DNA of 64,000 nucleotides from Diorhabda sublineata. Taxonomy: Eukaryota; Arthropoda; Insecta; Coleoptera; Chrysomelidae. The first letter of the stretch is position 1; each line of letters starts with the position of its first letter. Location: contig NC_079480.1 in assembly GCF_026230105.1 (NCBI RefSeq), forward strand, positions 24,346,488-24,410,487. The letters are read 5' to 3'. Shown piece after piece: positions 1 to 11,983 of the stretch. The translations under genes and the position numbers were made by a program. The notes below the pieces were generated by a model. That model was not told the origin of the DNA. It made no database searches and saw only the letters and a program-made list of their open reading frames with translations.

Positions 1-1350
1 TCACTCTCATGGAAGAAGTTCCATACCATTTAGCAAGATTGATTTGTGTTTGTTTTAAATATGTGTATTTTCGTTTCGATGATTGTTTCAATTCTATTCA
101 TTGCAATCGGAGCTCGAGATCTTTCCTTATGGAACTATGTGCTTCATCTATTTAATTATCTTTTTTTTTTGAACTGTACTTCATCATCCATTTCTTGCAG
201 GTCTAGAAGGGAATATATTTCCAAGTAATGCAAAATATGCAACAGTTATTGTTAAGAAAACAATTTAGATTTAACTGAATTTCCTAAACTATAGGTGTCA
301 AATTGCTGCGTTATGAGAAATATCAAAAGCGTTCTTGGCGTTTATGTGTGAAATTCTTCATCATCTTGCCTTAATCCACAGTATCATCACTATTATTTTC
401 CAAAACAGAGGCAATAATTTAGTCGTCACTAAGTTACTTATTGGTTTCAGTCATTATCGCTTTGGCTTGGCAACCCCCAGTTCTCCAATTTCACTGGTAT
501 GGATATCCACTTGCATAGTTTGTGGAAACATTGCTTCATTCATCTGCTATATAGTCACTAACCTGCCAAAACTTGTGACAGGATTTTCGCAACGTCACGA
601 GTTTTGATTGTACTTATGATTGAAGACCTTGTCAGTGCTAATTGCAAGATTTGCAGTCCCATTGATCGCCCTAGCGCTTATTCCAGAATTGGAGAATCCT
701 TCGGGCTCCTCCATTGGGGTTTGTCCCACTTAGAAAGGATTTGGCTTGTCTACAGCCGCACCACTGGAGCCATGTCTCTCTTTTCACCTTCAGGTCTTGA
801 TATTTTGAGAGACGAAAGAGTGGAAGGCTAGCCTGCTTCCAATGGCTCACCGGAATAGCCACATGGTTTTAGTTAGACTACTTCACCTCCTTTCCAGATA
901 GAAGTCCCAGGAATTTGCAGTACAAAATGACTCATAAAAATTACAATTTTAGTCCTTTTAGTATTGAATGATTGTGAGAGCCTGTCATTTTGAACCAGTT
1001 GATAATTACTTTCAGAGCTTTCCGAGTGTTAGCTAGGGTATATTCAGCGTCTTTGATTGCTTTAAATATATTAGGGACGATCTGAGCAATGAGATGCGGC
1101 TCGTGAAGGGCGAGAAGTTACAGATCTGTTTTTATAATCGCCCGTGGTCGAATTTACAAAAATGACGGACTAGAGATGGTGAACTGTATTTCTAATGATT
1201 CTGGAACTGAGTACCACTGGCAGGAATGTCTATACATTCACTTGAAATTCGATTTGGGGGGAAGACATCCATTTTTTCACTATTCTCCAAAAAGAGTGTG
1301 CTTTTGCGATTTCTAAATTTCGATTTGAATAATTTGATTTTGTATTCCAG
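1..1350. other. Upstream intron sequence of the dynein gene
   Basis: No dynein-like exon could be recognised here, although the preceding exons must lie upstream on the + strand. A plausible 3' splice site (TTTCTTGCAG, about 191-200) is followed by a short open stretch, but it does not resemble dynein. The minus strand at 671-862 may be a retroelement scrap (separate entry). The rest looks like non-coding intron. Confidence 0.5.
671..862 (-). pseudogene. Possible non-LTR retrotransposon (Jockey-like) RNase H-end scrap
   Basis: A 63-codon minus-strand frame contains the string CRQAKSFLSG and ends near ILQFWNKR. This recalls the 'GCRQAK.FL.GP' segment that precedes the C-terminal region of insect Jockey-type pol proteins. 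Frames on either side are closed by stops, so it would be a decayed fragment. The match is short and comes from memory, so random sequence is a real alternative. Confidence 0.25.
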
Positions 1351-4300
1351 ATTGAGAATAATGGGTCTTTTGAATTCTCTCAACATCTTTTTGAGACAAG
1401 AAATAGACAGAATGCAAAAAGTTATCTCAGTAGTAAGAGCTACATTACGAGATTTACTTTTAGCTATCGAAGGTACAATAATTATGAGTGAGGTAAATAA
1501 TCTTCACGATAAAATTGTTATTGATGAAATTATTCCGAAAATTGAATATTTTAGGCGCTCGGAGACGCGCTCGATATGATTTACGACGCTAAAGTCCCTA
1601 ATATTTGGTTACGACCATCGTGGATCGCCAGTACTTTGGGTTTCTGGTTTACGGAATTGATCGAAAGGGATAACCAATTTAGAATTTGGTGTTTCACAGG
1701 AAGACCTACCAGTTTTTGGATGGCGGGCTTCTTCAATCCACAAGGTAACTTTAATTGTTTAAAACAAAACTAATTTAAAAACGAAATTAATTTCAGGTTT
1801 TTTGACTGCAATGAAACAGGAAGTCGCCAGAGCGCATAAAGGCTGGGCTTTAGACAACGTCAAACTATTTAACGAAGTTACGAAACTTGTTCGTGAAGAA
1901 GTTACAGCTGGACCACCGGTAATTAACTTTCAAATGATTTAAAACACATTGTAGCTGGGATGCTATTAGGAACTATGGTTCATTTTTTATTTAAATTTAA
2001 ATATAGCTTTATTGTTGATGAATAGTTTGTTTGACATAACCCGAAAACTTCATTTGGAGATAAATCTGGTGATATGGAAGGCTACTAGATCGCACTATGT
2101 CTTGTTGATATGCTTGTCACAAAGTGAGTAAGAAGCGAAAGCAAATTAGCTAATGTTTGTCTCACGAAGTAATGCCTAGCAAGCTGCAGACTTCTGGCAG
2201 TGTATGATGGTACAGCGTTTCCCTCCACTTCGAAATAAGATCATTCCTACTACATTTTAGCAAAGTGGAGTGGCATTCCACTGGAATTTAAGTGAATAAT
2301 TGCATGTATTATGATTTCATAATTTAAACTCACACTGGAAATGTTCCTTAATAATTGAATTCTGTTTTGGCAATGCGGCAACGTTGTGAAGCGAAAACGA
2401 AGTATTCCGCATCAATTATTAAATTTCATGGTTCGAAACACAACCAACTTTATTTGATTTACGGGTGTACTAGTGTCTGTTAAATAACGCATCGTTTTTT
2501 TGTGAAATTTGGTGTAAAATCGCCGGAAAGTTTTCATAAATTACTAGAACAATTCAAAGGAGAATGCCTCTTCACAACTCAAATCTATAAATAGCGTTTT
2601 GATTTCCGAAAAGGCCGAAAAGTGGTGGCAAATCTGCCACACGCGCGGTACCACAGAACGTGTGGAAAAACTCATTTTGGAAGACCGACGCAGTACTGTA
2701 CGCGAAATGATTATAGACAATAATTCATAAACGGCTCGGTTCATGCAAAATTTCAGCCTGATGGATGCCAAGTCTTCTGAATGTTGAGCTGGAGTTCACA
2801 CTCTGAGAAGTTTGTAGGCGTCTGCTACAGCCGTATGAATTGATGAAAGACAAAGACGCGTCAGTTGTCATTATTGTGTTTTAGGAAATGAAGGGAGTAA
2901 TTGCGGTAGATTTCCTCATCGAACAAGTAACTGGAAACGTAGTAGCAGTATTATACTAACCTCCTAAAAAACACGGTGAAATTAGGTGGTAAAACACTCG
3001 AACCATCCTCCTTATAGTCCCGATTTGTAGCCATGCGACTATTTGGTAAGGTGTCAAACCGAGAGATTTTTACGAAAAAACATCCGAAAGCTTTCGTCGA
3101 GATGGCAAAAGTGTGACAGAAAACTGTAAAAAATTTCACCCCTATAACTTACTAAGTTTTTTTATAGCAAAATTTCAGTTTATATATGAACCACCCTCGT
3201 AATAGGAAAATTGATCTATTGTTGTTACATCGTTTAAAATTTGTAAATATGTTGTCTTACATGCTCATTATTATTGAAAATAGATTAACTTGTTATACAT
3301 GGGCAGTTCTATAAATACTACTACTACAAAGTTGTAGAGGGCTTTTGGAGTTGTAGTTTTGTGTTTGACCATGTCATAGCAGTATTTGACGCTATTCAAA
3401 CTCAATCCGGAGGAGTTTCTGCAGAATATTGGGTCAGTCAATTTGACTCCTGCCGATATATTTTGGGTCATAACTGTCAAAAGAATGGGTTTACGTGAAA
3501 AATCAATATTTTCAGTGTTATGGATAAAAATCCTTTTAGAGATTATCGTCTTTAATCAAAAACAAGCTTTGGCACAAATTTCAACAAAATCGAGGGTTTA
3601 ATCGCTACATGAATGTTACAGGGGAACTGTCAAAAGTAGCCATGAGTTATTCATAATTATAGTAGTGGAGATATGAAAAAATTTGCGTATACGTAAAACG
3701 ATATTTGGATAATATTAACAGGATTTTCGATTTTTTAGGAAGGAGTTTATGTATATGGGTTGTTTTTGGACGGGGCCGGTTGGGATAGGAAACATTCCCG
3801 TCTTGCCGAATCGATAAATAAAGTTTTGTACACGATGATACCAGTAGTACATATATACGCTTTATACAACGTAGAAATTAAAACAACTACTCTCTACGTG
3901 GTAAGATACTTGAATTTCATGTGAAATGAAATAAAATATATTCTGTCAAATAGGATACATCCAAACACACATTTAGTGATTCTTAATATATTTACACTAC
4001 TTAACTTTACTGCACTATTCACTAATTTATATTCGCGATTCTAGTTATCGTTTGAAGCACCAGATTGAACTAAAATGACTCTTCATTCGTTTCATATTCA
4101 TAACTAAAAGCCTATTTTTAGAAAAAATCAACTTTGCGCAACAAAAAGTGAGAAAAAAATCTAGCTTCAAATACCTCAGTTACCATCAATTAATTTTTTC
4201 AAATGGTTTCTGTCTTTAGTCGTTTGTATTTTACATAAAATAATAAACAAAAAAAAATAAACAAAAAAAATGTTGTAGTGTCCTGTTTATAAGAAATCGA

Positions 4301-4404
4301 GAAGAACTGGATTGAATTACATCACAATTTTATATTTGAACACGGCCAAACCTCCCGAACATTGGTGTCTAAGAGGAGTTGCATTGCTTTGCGACATTCA
4401 ATAA
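1351..4404 (+). CDS. Axonemal dynein heavy chain, C-terminal five exons (partial; DNAH5/8 type)
   Basis: This is the C-terminal end of an outer-arm dynein heavy chain, the ATP-driven motor of cilia and sperm flagella. Five exons splice in phase: 1351-1492, 1555-1744, 1797-1918, 3739-3900 and 4279-4404. Introns have GT...AG ends and lengths of 62, 52, 1820 and 378 bp. The encoded protein carries the conserved signatures NIFLRQEIDRMQ, LAIEGTIIMSE, LGFWFTEL, GRPTSFWMAGFFNPQGFL, RAHKGWALD, EGVYVYGLFLDGAGWD, and the terminal block KPPEHWCLRGVALLCDIQ before TAA at 4402-4404. This is the expected dynein C-terminal domain ending a few residues after the RGVALLC motif. The third intron contains a mariner relic. 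All exons are open, so the gene looks functional. Assignment to the DNAH5/DNAH8 subgroup is by sequence feel only. The motor, stalk and AAA domains lie off the left edge. Confidence 0.93.
2480..3201 (+). mobile_element. Decayed mariner element in dynein intron
   Basis: The + strand shows mariner transposase pieces in several frames: VEKLILEDRRSTVREMI (helix-turn-helix region, about 2660-2725) and HPPYSPDL.PCDY (catalytic-site region, about 3003-3040, with an internal stop). The right end, 3188-3201, reads GAACCACCCTCGTA, the complement of the terminus TACGAGG seen at 49211. The left end was not located. It carries many stops and is non-functional. Confidence 0.75.
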
Positions 4405-4447
4405 TTTTGAAAATGTATATTTAATTATCGATGTATTTTATTATGAA

Positions 4448-4453
4448 AATAAA
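4448..4453 (+). terminator. Polyadenylation signal AATAAA of the dynein gene
   Basis: AATAAA lies 44 bp after the dynein stop codon, in the expected position and orientation. Confidence 0.6.
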
Positions 4454-4734
4454 CTTTATAATTACACAATATCATTTTTTTTTTCAAAAATTTACGCGTA
4501 TAGTTTGCGTTATTATTCACATAACCTCAAATCAAGTATTATAACCTATTACTTTGACGTTCTTCTAAAATCACCACGTGACAATCTGTGTTCTGCTCTT
4601 CTGCCCTCTATAGAATATTCTTATAAATTTTTTGATTTAGTCAATACAGTCAAGAACAATCCAGAATATACAAATTATCGAACTGATTAATTTTCTGAGA
4701 ATTCCTCCCAGATACACGTCAATTTATCTGCATG

Positions 4735-5500
4735 TCTTACTACAATCACAAAAATGGTTCCAGAAGTACCTGGCCTGATCTAGAGATGGCGGTAGCTGCT
4801 TTAAAAATACCACTACACAATCTATATAACATATGTTTTAACTTTGAAGACGCCACATTTTCAGTGAATTTGCAAACATCGTTATTTTATTCAATAATTT
4901 TATTTGAAAGGCATTAGCCCAACCAATATGAAAGCTGAACTAGATTCTACTTTGGGCGAGACCGCGCTTTTGTTATAAACAGTAAAATATTGGGTGGCAG
5001 AGTTTAAACGAGGCTGTACCACCTGGGCAGACTAGGATCGTAGTAGTCGACCAAATGAGGTGACGACTCCAGAAATGCCGAAGAAAATCTACAAAGCGGT
5101 AGGCATTCCAAAAAGTACGGTACATCGCATATTGGACATGAGAAAGCTGTGAGCAAAATAGGTGACGCGTTCGCTGACACTGGTACAAAAATAGCCTCGC
5201 GAAGATGTTTCCATCGGTTTGGCGATTTTTCACAGGAATTCAACCGAAATTTTGCGTCTTTTCATAACCATAGATAAAACGTGGGTCCATCACTTCACAC
5301 CCGAACCAAAAAAACAATCAAAACAATGGACTGAAAAGGAAGAATCAGCTCCAAATAAGGCAAAGATGTTTTCATCTGCAGACAAGATGGCGTCGTTTTT
5401 TTGGTATGCATTTTCGAGGTCGTAGAATCGATTATTGGATTCATTAAGTTTCGATTCAGCTTTTTTAACTGAATATATTAATGAGGCGGAAAGTTTATTG
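4735..5500 (+). mobile_element. Decayed mariner element, copy 2
   Basis: The 5' part begins with a non-coding block (GTACCTGGCCTGATCTAGAG) shared with copies at 6670 and 28470. Transposase pieces follow in + frames: VKYWVAEFKRG, RPNEVTTPEMPKKIYK, IPKSTVHRIL, and then a longer open stretch with DKTWVHHFTPEPKKQSKQW (about 5275-5335), which includes the first catalytic-aspartate region. The sequence decays after about 5430. Several frameshifts and stops make it a pseudogene. It lies between the convergent dynein and GRAM genes. Confidence 0.8.
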
Positions 5501-5937
5501 CCCTTCCACTTTCCGTTCTAAATTTTCAAGATTTAATTTTGTATCTTGTTTATGCCAAACATATAATCCTAGTTTGTTGCCTTCAAGGGTCTAAAACACC
5601 TTTGGATTCAGTATAAGAGCGAAATATTCTAGGAAATCGTTGCTGCCAACTACAAAAGAATATTTTCACATTTGCTACCTTCTCATATTCAAAATAATGA
5701 CCATAGAATTAATTTTCTATTTTTTTTTTCTGAAAGTATTGGAATAGATTTGAATTCAATTGACGAACGGTTGAGCTGAAGACGATTTAAGTTGAAAGGC
5801 AACTGAGAACTACCAACAGTGTTCTACCTAGATCAGCCTCCAAATGTAAATATATCCAGATTCGTCATTAAGCTATAGGTCCTGATAAGCTTTCAATATT
5901 AATTCAAAAATTATAAATTTCCATTTAGACATATTCA

Positions 5938-5943
5938 TTTATT
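5938..5943 (-). terminator. Polyadenylation signal of the GRAM gene
   Basis: TTTATT on + (AATAAA on -) lies 13 bp beyond the stop codon of the GRAM-domain gene. Confidence 0.65.
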
Positions 5944-5955
5944 AAAAAGAAAGGA

Positions 5956-8900
5956 TTACACTTTTCGGTGCGTAAAATATTTGGTATAGACGTCTTGTTT
6001 CTTGTTTAATAAAGTATAAAATGTCTCCAAGGATTCCCGCACCTGAAAATAACTTTTGATTCAAAATATATTTTGATAAAGACTTAGAGAAAAGTGGAAA
6101 CGTCAAAATTTATCTTTCTTTTAAAAACTATCAAAAAAAAACTAATTTTAAAACAGAAGAGACCTAAAATCAAGAACACTTAGATGCATTAAATTATATA
6201 CTTACTGTAGAAACTAGAGATAACTTATCATCTAAGAAACCACTTATGGAACCAAATGATTTCTGCTGCCCTGTTCTTACCACCTTCTCCATTACAACGC
6301 CTTTTGAATATTTACTATGTATTTTAAATATTCGTTGTAACAATATTCCGGATGATATAAAAAGGCAAACAATGAGGATTATTGCCGTATAATATATGAA
6401 GTGGTAGATTTTTGAATGTTTCCATTGAAAGTTGTGCGAATCTTGTAACGAAACTACAAAATATTCGTTATTAATAAAGGAGAGTAACTAAATGTGGGCT
6501 GGGTCTTTAATATGGGCTAGGAACAATTCATTCGCTTCAACATCCTCGGTTTGTGTTGTCTAACTATCTAACTAGTATCACTTTGTGTTTTATTGCAGAA
6601 AATGCGTTTTATTTTTTATTTATTTTATGATTCTGGGTCGATTTGTTGCTCGCTTAATGAGGACATTCCCAGAAATACCTGGTCTGACCTAGAGATGGCG
6701 GTAGTTACCTCTGTATTAGAAAGTACGCTATCTATGCAACACGTGTTTCAACTTTTAAGACGCCGTGTTGTTTAGTTTGTTTGGCAGTCATTAATAGTGA
6801 ACGTTGATTTGTAAGCATGGAAAAATTTGTTTAAATCTACTCTTAGTGAGATTGCTCCTTCGTTAAAGACAGTAAAATATTGGGCTGAATGCGAGCAAAA
6901 ACGGCCGCGTTTGACTAAAAAGAAAGTGTTTAATCAAGACAATGCACCAGCTTGAACTGGTTGCTTGAAATTGAAACCAACAATAAAACAATTACAAAAC
7001 ATTACCGCCGACTTGGAGATTTTTTATTTCCGGCTGCAGTGATTCTAGGACGCGATTTAGTTAGTTATCTCAAATTTAATATATATTCGTATAAATAAAA
7101 TTAATGACTATATAAATTAATAACACTCACTTTCTTTTATATTTCTGGAAGAAGTATAATCATTAACTTCTTCTTTTTTCACTTCTTCTTCCTCTTCTTC
7201 TTCTTCAGATGTATAAACAGTCGAACCTGACTGGTTAGCAAATGAAATTTGTTAATAAATTTATATATCTCAGATTAAATAAAATAATAATTCTCTTTAC
7301 AATTTCGGTACTAAAATTTAATATATGGCTAATATTGCAGCGTTGTTATGTTCTTTTTTTGTCCATCGCTTAAATTTTAAAAGCTTTGTGCATGACAGCT
7401 GTTGTTTTCATTACTTAACCTAATTTTAATGCTCACAGTAGCGACAGATCTAATGAATAGTTAAAAAATAACTATTTCATAATTAATATTATTGTTTTTC
7501 ATAAATTTAAAAAAAATAAGAAACCATCAAATAAAACTAGAACGATTTAACGAAAAGAATGACAATAAATAAATGTAAACAATGGCAAGTATTTTGATAA
7601 TGTTGATTTGACAACATCGCGATGCGTTATCAACTTTCTAGATGTAATTTCTCTGCTTATTAAGTTTTAATCGTACTTACGCCTAGTTTTTTATTTGTTA
7701 TCTTCATAAATACTTAGAATAACTGAATGTTATACATAGAAAAGTTAAATGCCGCAATTTACGTTAGAGTCTGACAAGACATGAACCTAACCTAAACAAC
7801 ATTATGAGGTATTACCAACTTCCTAGACTTAATTTCCCTGTCATTTATGTATAAAAATGGTTGGTTGTTGTCGCTGAAGTGATATTATGTCGGGATTACT
7901 TTGTTAGACTGGTCCTTCAAATCCAGGACTAAATTTAGGATTCAAATTGGTTTAGAAGTACAGATATTGTTGAATAAGTTAACACAGTAAAATATATATA
8001 TAAAAAAGATTAATTACTTACACCTGAACACGAAAAATCGATATTAGAAACTTCACTTTTAACCTGCGTCCAAACTTTTGTCATGTAATTAAATGTTTTA
8101 TCTCTTGATATAAGACTTGAAAAAATATATTTTCCTTCCGGAGTGGTTATCCCTATAGCATTTGGAATTATCTTAGCTGTTTTTTCCTTTGTAATAGCTT
8201 CTATACCACATAACGGAATCAAGAGCTACAGAAATAAATTTTTGGTAATTATCTAGATTAGGTTACACCCCTCCGATTTCGTTAAAGTTTTTTTGATATT
8301 CAATCAATATTCTTAGTAAAAATTAGTAGTTAGGTTAGGTTGGGTTAGGTTAGATTAGATTAGACATGCGAAGCGAAACTATGGTGTATAAATTATTTTT
8401 CTTTTTCTGGAACTTCAAAGTTGAAAAATTATGTGAAGGGATGATTTCCGCGCCCTACATATATATACATGTATTGTTATGGTATGAATATATCCAAAAT
8501 AAATTATTAAATAATAATAAGATATAAATAAAGCAATAAGTTCAGTTCTGTTATTCGGTTACTTAGAGCAGTTTATCACAATAAAATAAATAACATTCTT
8601 TATATTAAGTTTTGGCCAACACTATATTCTAAATTATTATTTAATTTTGACAAATCCTGTATAATCAAAGAATTTAATCCATAAATTGACAGATAAAAAC
8701 AGGAGTACCAACTTCAAAAATTTATGTGACATACCAACATAAATTTTAAGGTTATAAATGATAAAATATAAAAATTTTGACAACTGCAATGATAAAATTA
8801 ATAACATAGGAATGAAATAAATACAACAAAGAAATTATAGAATAATATTATTTGAATAAAGTCACAGTAATTTAAAAATTTAGAAATGACAATTTAGTAA

Positions 8901-11805
8901 CTAACTTTTAAAATAAATATCATTGGTTAAATAAAAAAAAATGAATAAAAAAAAAGAAGGAAGAAGAGAATTAACAACGGGAAGAAAAAGAAAATTTTTT
9001 GGAAGAAAAGAAAAGAGTAAAATAATTTTAATTGAAATTTAAAAAATTAAAATCTTGATAAAAAAGGCATAAAATATTCAAAGGATTGATAATTAATAAT
9101 TGAAGGGTTCAGGGGAAGAGCTTGATAACAGCCTTTGCTTAAATTTTTCAGGAGAGCAAAAAACAAGTTTGGAGACTCGTATTTTCTCAAATTTTTGTTG
9201 TAGTTTGCAAAATAAATGTTGAACTATCTATATACTTAATTTTAAACGTGTATACTCATTTTCAACCATTTAATTTTATAAAAACTTACCTTTTTACGCG
9301 AAAACTCAATATAAGTCAAATTTGTCATAGAAAGAACTTGATATCTCCCGAAGTTATCAAGTTATTCCCCTGAAAACTGAGAGATTATTAAATAATGAGG
9401 ATTTTGAATTACGCACCAAAATAAAGTTTAAAACCTTTATTTATTGCTTATAAACATACATAAATTGAATCAAATGAATAAAATGATAAAATTGACAAAT
9501 TTCACAAGTTTAAAATGTGTCTTTGAAGTAATAAAATCGTTTCCAGCAGTTCCATGGTAATGTTTTGTTGTTACTGTTTCTATGTGTGTGGCAACTGGGA
9601 AAAGTAATCTGCAGCTTCTGGTCCTTTTCTTCGGCAAACTGTTTTTCGAGGAATTTTTTCTGTACAGCATATTTATCACATGAACTACATGTATCGGTTC
9701 TAGGATATCCGAACGAAATGTTGAATTCTTTATTAAATATTGTACGATATGACTCTAAACTACATCTAATATTAGGATGACAATCTTGAAAGAGTTTAAA
9801 CATTTTAGACACATTTAAATCATCTGGCAGATATGTTTTTTTGGAATCCTTTTGACTATAGTGGCTTTCACGGCTTTTGAAAGATTTTATGTGGCTGCGT
9901 ATAGCGTCAAGAGTCTCATCTGAAAGTTTGTGTGGCCTATTTTCATGTTTACCTTTATTATACTTAGGTGGAGTTCCTGTTTTCTTCATTTGATTCAGAA
10001 TATAGTCAATCTTGCCTCGAGAAATTCCATGTATAGATATGAATGCGTTTTTACACACTTTAAATTCTTGAGCAGTGTTATTTCTCATTACTCGTACTGC
10101 ATAATAGTAAGTAGCGTCTTTAAATTTGGCATCTAACTCATTTTTCACCCGGTGACGCTGAACAGGTAAAATCGTCACTAATCCTGTCAAATAGAGATTC
10201 ACTTCATCATGACTTTTTAGGGAGTTAATATGTCATAAAACTTCGGCCCTTTCACGTTCAGTAATAGCTTCAAAACATTTGTCTTTACATTTACAAGGTT
10301 CACCTGCCTCTCTGCTCTGTAAATTAATCTTTTTACTAACCTCCTTTAATCGCCCGTGTTTAGGCCTCTTCCTTGCTGACGGTGGTTTGCACTCAATCTC
10401 TTCTTCTGAGGACGCACTTTCCATTGTAGGCTTAAACTATAAACTTAACTTTGGCCTAATTAGACACTAGTTAATGTTAATAAAACTGAAAAGACACAAC
10501 ACTAACTTAATAACAGCAAAACATAACCTTCTGTCGTTATGAGTATAAACAATAATACACTACTGCTGCTGGTGGCCAACGCATGAACTATGGAGTTATC
10601 AAGTTATTTCCCTGAGCGACTGGCACTTATCGAGTTATTCCCCTGGAACTGATTATTTTGTTCGTAAATATCTCTGGAGTTATCATGTTGTTCCCCACAG
10701 TATTTTGTCATCTTGTAGAACTCAATTCTACCAACCTAAATCACTTATAAACTGAAAATTGAAAAAAATTGGAGTTATAATGTTCTTCCCCTGGCCCCTT
10801 CAATTGTATAAGTGTAGTAATAAGAAATTAGTGAAAACAATTAAATAAAGTGAAATAAGTGAGAATACTCACAAAGGGACCATTTCCAAGATAAAGAAGT
10901 TGTGAAAAGGAAAAGAACAGGAGTGGAACTACAGCGGAGTATCCGTTTATTCTGCAAGGCCGTAACAATTACCAATTTAAAAAAAAAATAAAAATAAAAA
11001 TACAACATAACAAACACTTAAGGTACTGTTCTATTAAGTTTAAGTATTTCTTTTAGTATATAATATTTGAGTTCACATTTCCATATACTTTAGTTTTATG
11101 AATGTAATTACGAGTATGAATAAATGAATGAATGTTTGTAAAATAAAATAATTGTAATAGCTAGTTAAGAAATTGTATATTTTGAATATTTTATTCATTA
11201 TAAAGAACAGACCCGGTCTTAAGACTATTATCATCTGACCTTATAACCATAACAATTTATCGCAATAAAATTTTTTAATTTGACCTCACAATATAATACC
11301 CTGAGAATAAAAAAAAATAATAATAATAACATAATAAAATAAAGAAATTCAAATAATTATTAATGGCGCCCAAATTAAAATCTGATTTTATTTAAAAAAA
11401 AAAAAAAAAAAATTATAAAAATAAACATTACACATTATCATACCATAATAATATATATAAAATTTTTCGGCATAATTTTCTCTATAACATACTAAAATTT
11501 TAACGAAATCGGAGGGGTGTAATTTAATCTAGATAATTATCAAATTTTTTTTAATTATAATAACCCCTCTTTATATTGATTCTAGACGCCACCAATTATG
11601 CATTTTGTTATTCTTACCTTGGTAACGTACCCAAATATATTAGAGTGGAATGCTAGATAATTTTCGGTAACACACAGTTGCCCGTGACGTAAAAAATCGC
11701 TAACTAAAGCACACGTGTACCTTTTTAATATTTGCTCATTTTCAATATTTGGGAAATGTCTTAAATATTGCGTTTTTCTTAATTCCATTTCGATACAAAT
11801 CAAAT
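5956..11805 (-). CDS. GRAM-domain membrane protein (GRAMD2/Aster-like), 5 exons
   Basis: Minus-strand exons: 11618-11805, 8022-8225, 7131-7230, 6206-6453 and 5956-6042, with stop TAA at 5956-5958. All have GT...AG borders and compatible phases. The first two exons encode a GRAM domain: YTCALVSDFLRHGQLCVTEN, FHSNIFGYVTK, then IEAITKEKTAKIIPNAIGI. This is the hallmark order of GRAMD proteins, which bind phospholipid or sterol at ER-plasma membrane contacts. Exon 3 is a run of about eight Glu followed by a basic/acidic tract. Exon 4 carries one transmembrane helix (FIYYTAIILIVCLF), and exon 5 is a short cytosolic or lumenal tail. No VASt/StART-like lipid-transfer domain is visible between GRAM and the membrane helix, so it resembles GRAMD2 proteins more than full Asters. 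If the ATG at 11786-11788 is the start, the protein is about 269 residues. An upstream exon cannot be excluded, because the exon is preceded by an acceptor (TTTTACAG). Confidence 0.85.
6050..6190. repeat. Dispersed repeat arm in GRAM intron (same family as 42300-42965)
   Basis: The segment containing AACTAATTTTAAAACAGAAG and ACCTAAAATCAAGAA closely matches both arms of the foldback repeat near 42300-42965. It occupies most of the last intron of the GRAM gene. Confidence 0.65.
6660..7030 (+). mobile_element. Internally deleted mariner copy 3
   Basis: It starts with the same 5' block as copy 2 (AGAAATACCTGGTCTGACCT). The N-terminal coding piece (TVKYWA) then jumps directly to the C-terminal piece RPRLTKKKVFNQDNAPA, normally separated by about 200 codons. 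This is a classic internal-deletion derivative. It lies in the GRAM-gene intron between exons 3 and 4, opposite to the gene. Confidence 0.75.
8330..8364 (+). repeat. TTAGG-like pentamer run (7 units)
   Basis: Reading from 8330: TTAGG, TTAGG, TTGGG, TTAGG, then TTAGA three times. TTAGG is the ancestral insect telomere repeat. This is a short interstitial run just inside the 3.3 kb unit. It may be chance or a transposon terminus motif rather than a telomere trace. Confidence 0.6.
9100..10803 (-). mobile_element. DNA transposon with multiple subterminal repeats and a near-intact ORF
   Basis: The ends are inverted: left TTGAAGGGTTCAGGGGAAGA (about 9100) and right, on the opposite strand, TTGAAGGGGCCAGGGGAAGA (about 10803). 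A roughly 20-bp motif of the form GTTATCAAGTTATTCCCCTG recurs at 9110-9129 (inverted), 9353-9372, 10593-10613, 10626-10645, 10675-10696 and 10771-10793. Such clustered subterminal motifs are typical of transposase-binding sites. It carries a minus-strand protein (next entry). The target-site duplication is not clear. Confidence 0.7.
9510..10424 (-). pseudogene. Transposon-borne protein of a repetitive arthropod family, one in-frame stop
   Basis: One minus-strand frame of 305 codons starts at ATG 10422-10424 (MESASSEEE) and is broken only by a TGA at 10233-10235. Visible features are a basic N-terminus (ARKRPKHGRLKEVSKK), a Cys cluster (EPCKCKDKC), a central region ISRGKIDYILNQMKKTGTPP followed by HKLSDETLDAIRSHI, and a second Cys pair (TDTCSSCDKY). 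This organisation recurs in many annotated uncharacterised repetitive insect proteins, which are usually several hundred residues longer. The C-terminal half is therefore probably missing here, and the frame changes at about 9580 into unrelated residues. It is likely the transposase or accessory protein of the surrounding element. I cannot assign a catalytic motif. Confidence 0.6.
10804..11617. other. AT-rich intron interior
   Basis: There is no gene here. The sequence is very A/T-rich, with A-runs (about 11395-11412) and an AAT trinucleotide patch (about 11310-11330). It is the remainder of the 3.3 kb inverted-repeat unit. Confidence 0.6.
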
Positions 11806-11983
11806 CTGTAAAATATACGCAACTTTTAGAAATAGTTTTTTTTAGGTTTTTTTCGCTTATAATATATGAAATATAACTTGTACTATAGACGCAAATGTAG
11901 TTAAAAAAACCGGTCTACAATATTAATTAAAGTTTCATGGACAAGTTTATCGCAAACAGTTCGTTTTAAATGGACGTATTATA

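Larger units (their letters stand above)
8235..11550. mobile_element. 3.3 kb unit bounded by ~50-bp inverted repeats, inserted in GRAM intron
   Basis: The left end (about 8235-8287) and the right end (about 11497-11550) are inverted copies. They share TAATTATCTAGATTA and TTACACCCCTCCGATTTCGT, with one short difference between those blocks. The unit fills nearly the whole intron between exons 1 and 2. Its left end stops about 9 bp from the 3' splice site of exon 2. The interior is AT-rich and holds a nested DNA transposon (9100-10803) and a TTAGG-like run. No transposase belonging to the outer unit was recognised. Confidence 0.6.

Noticed and set aside
7160..7215. CTT-rich microsatellite
   Set aside because: It is the coding complement of the poly-Glu tract in GRAM exon 3.
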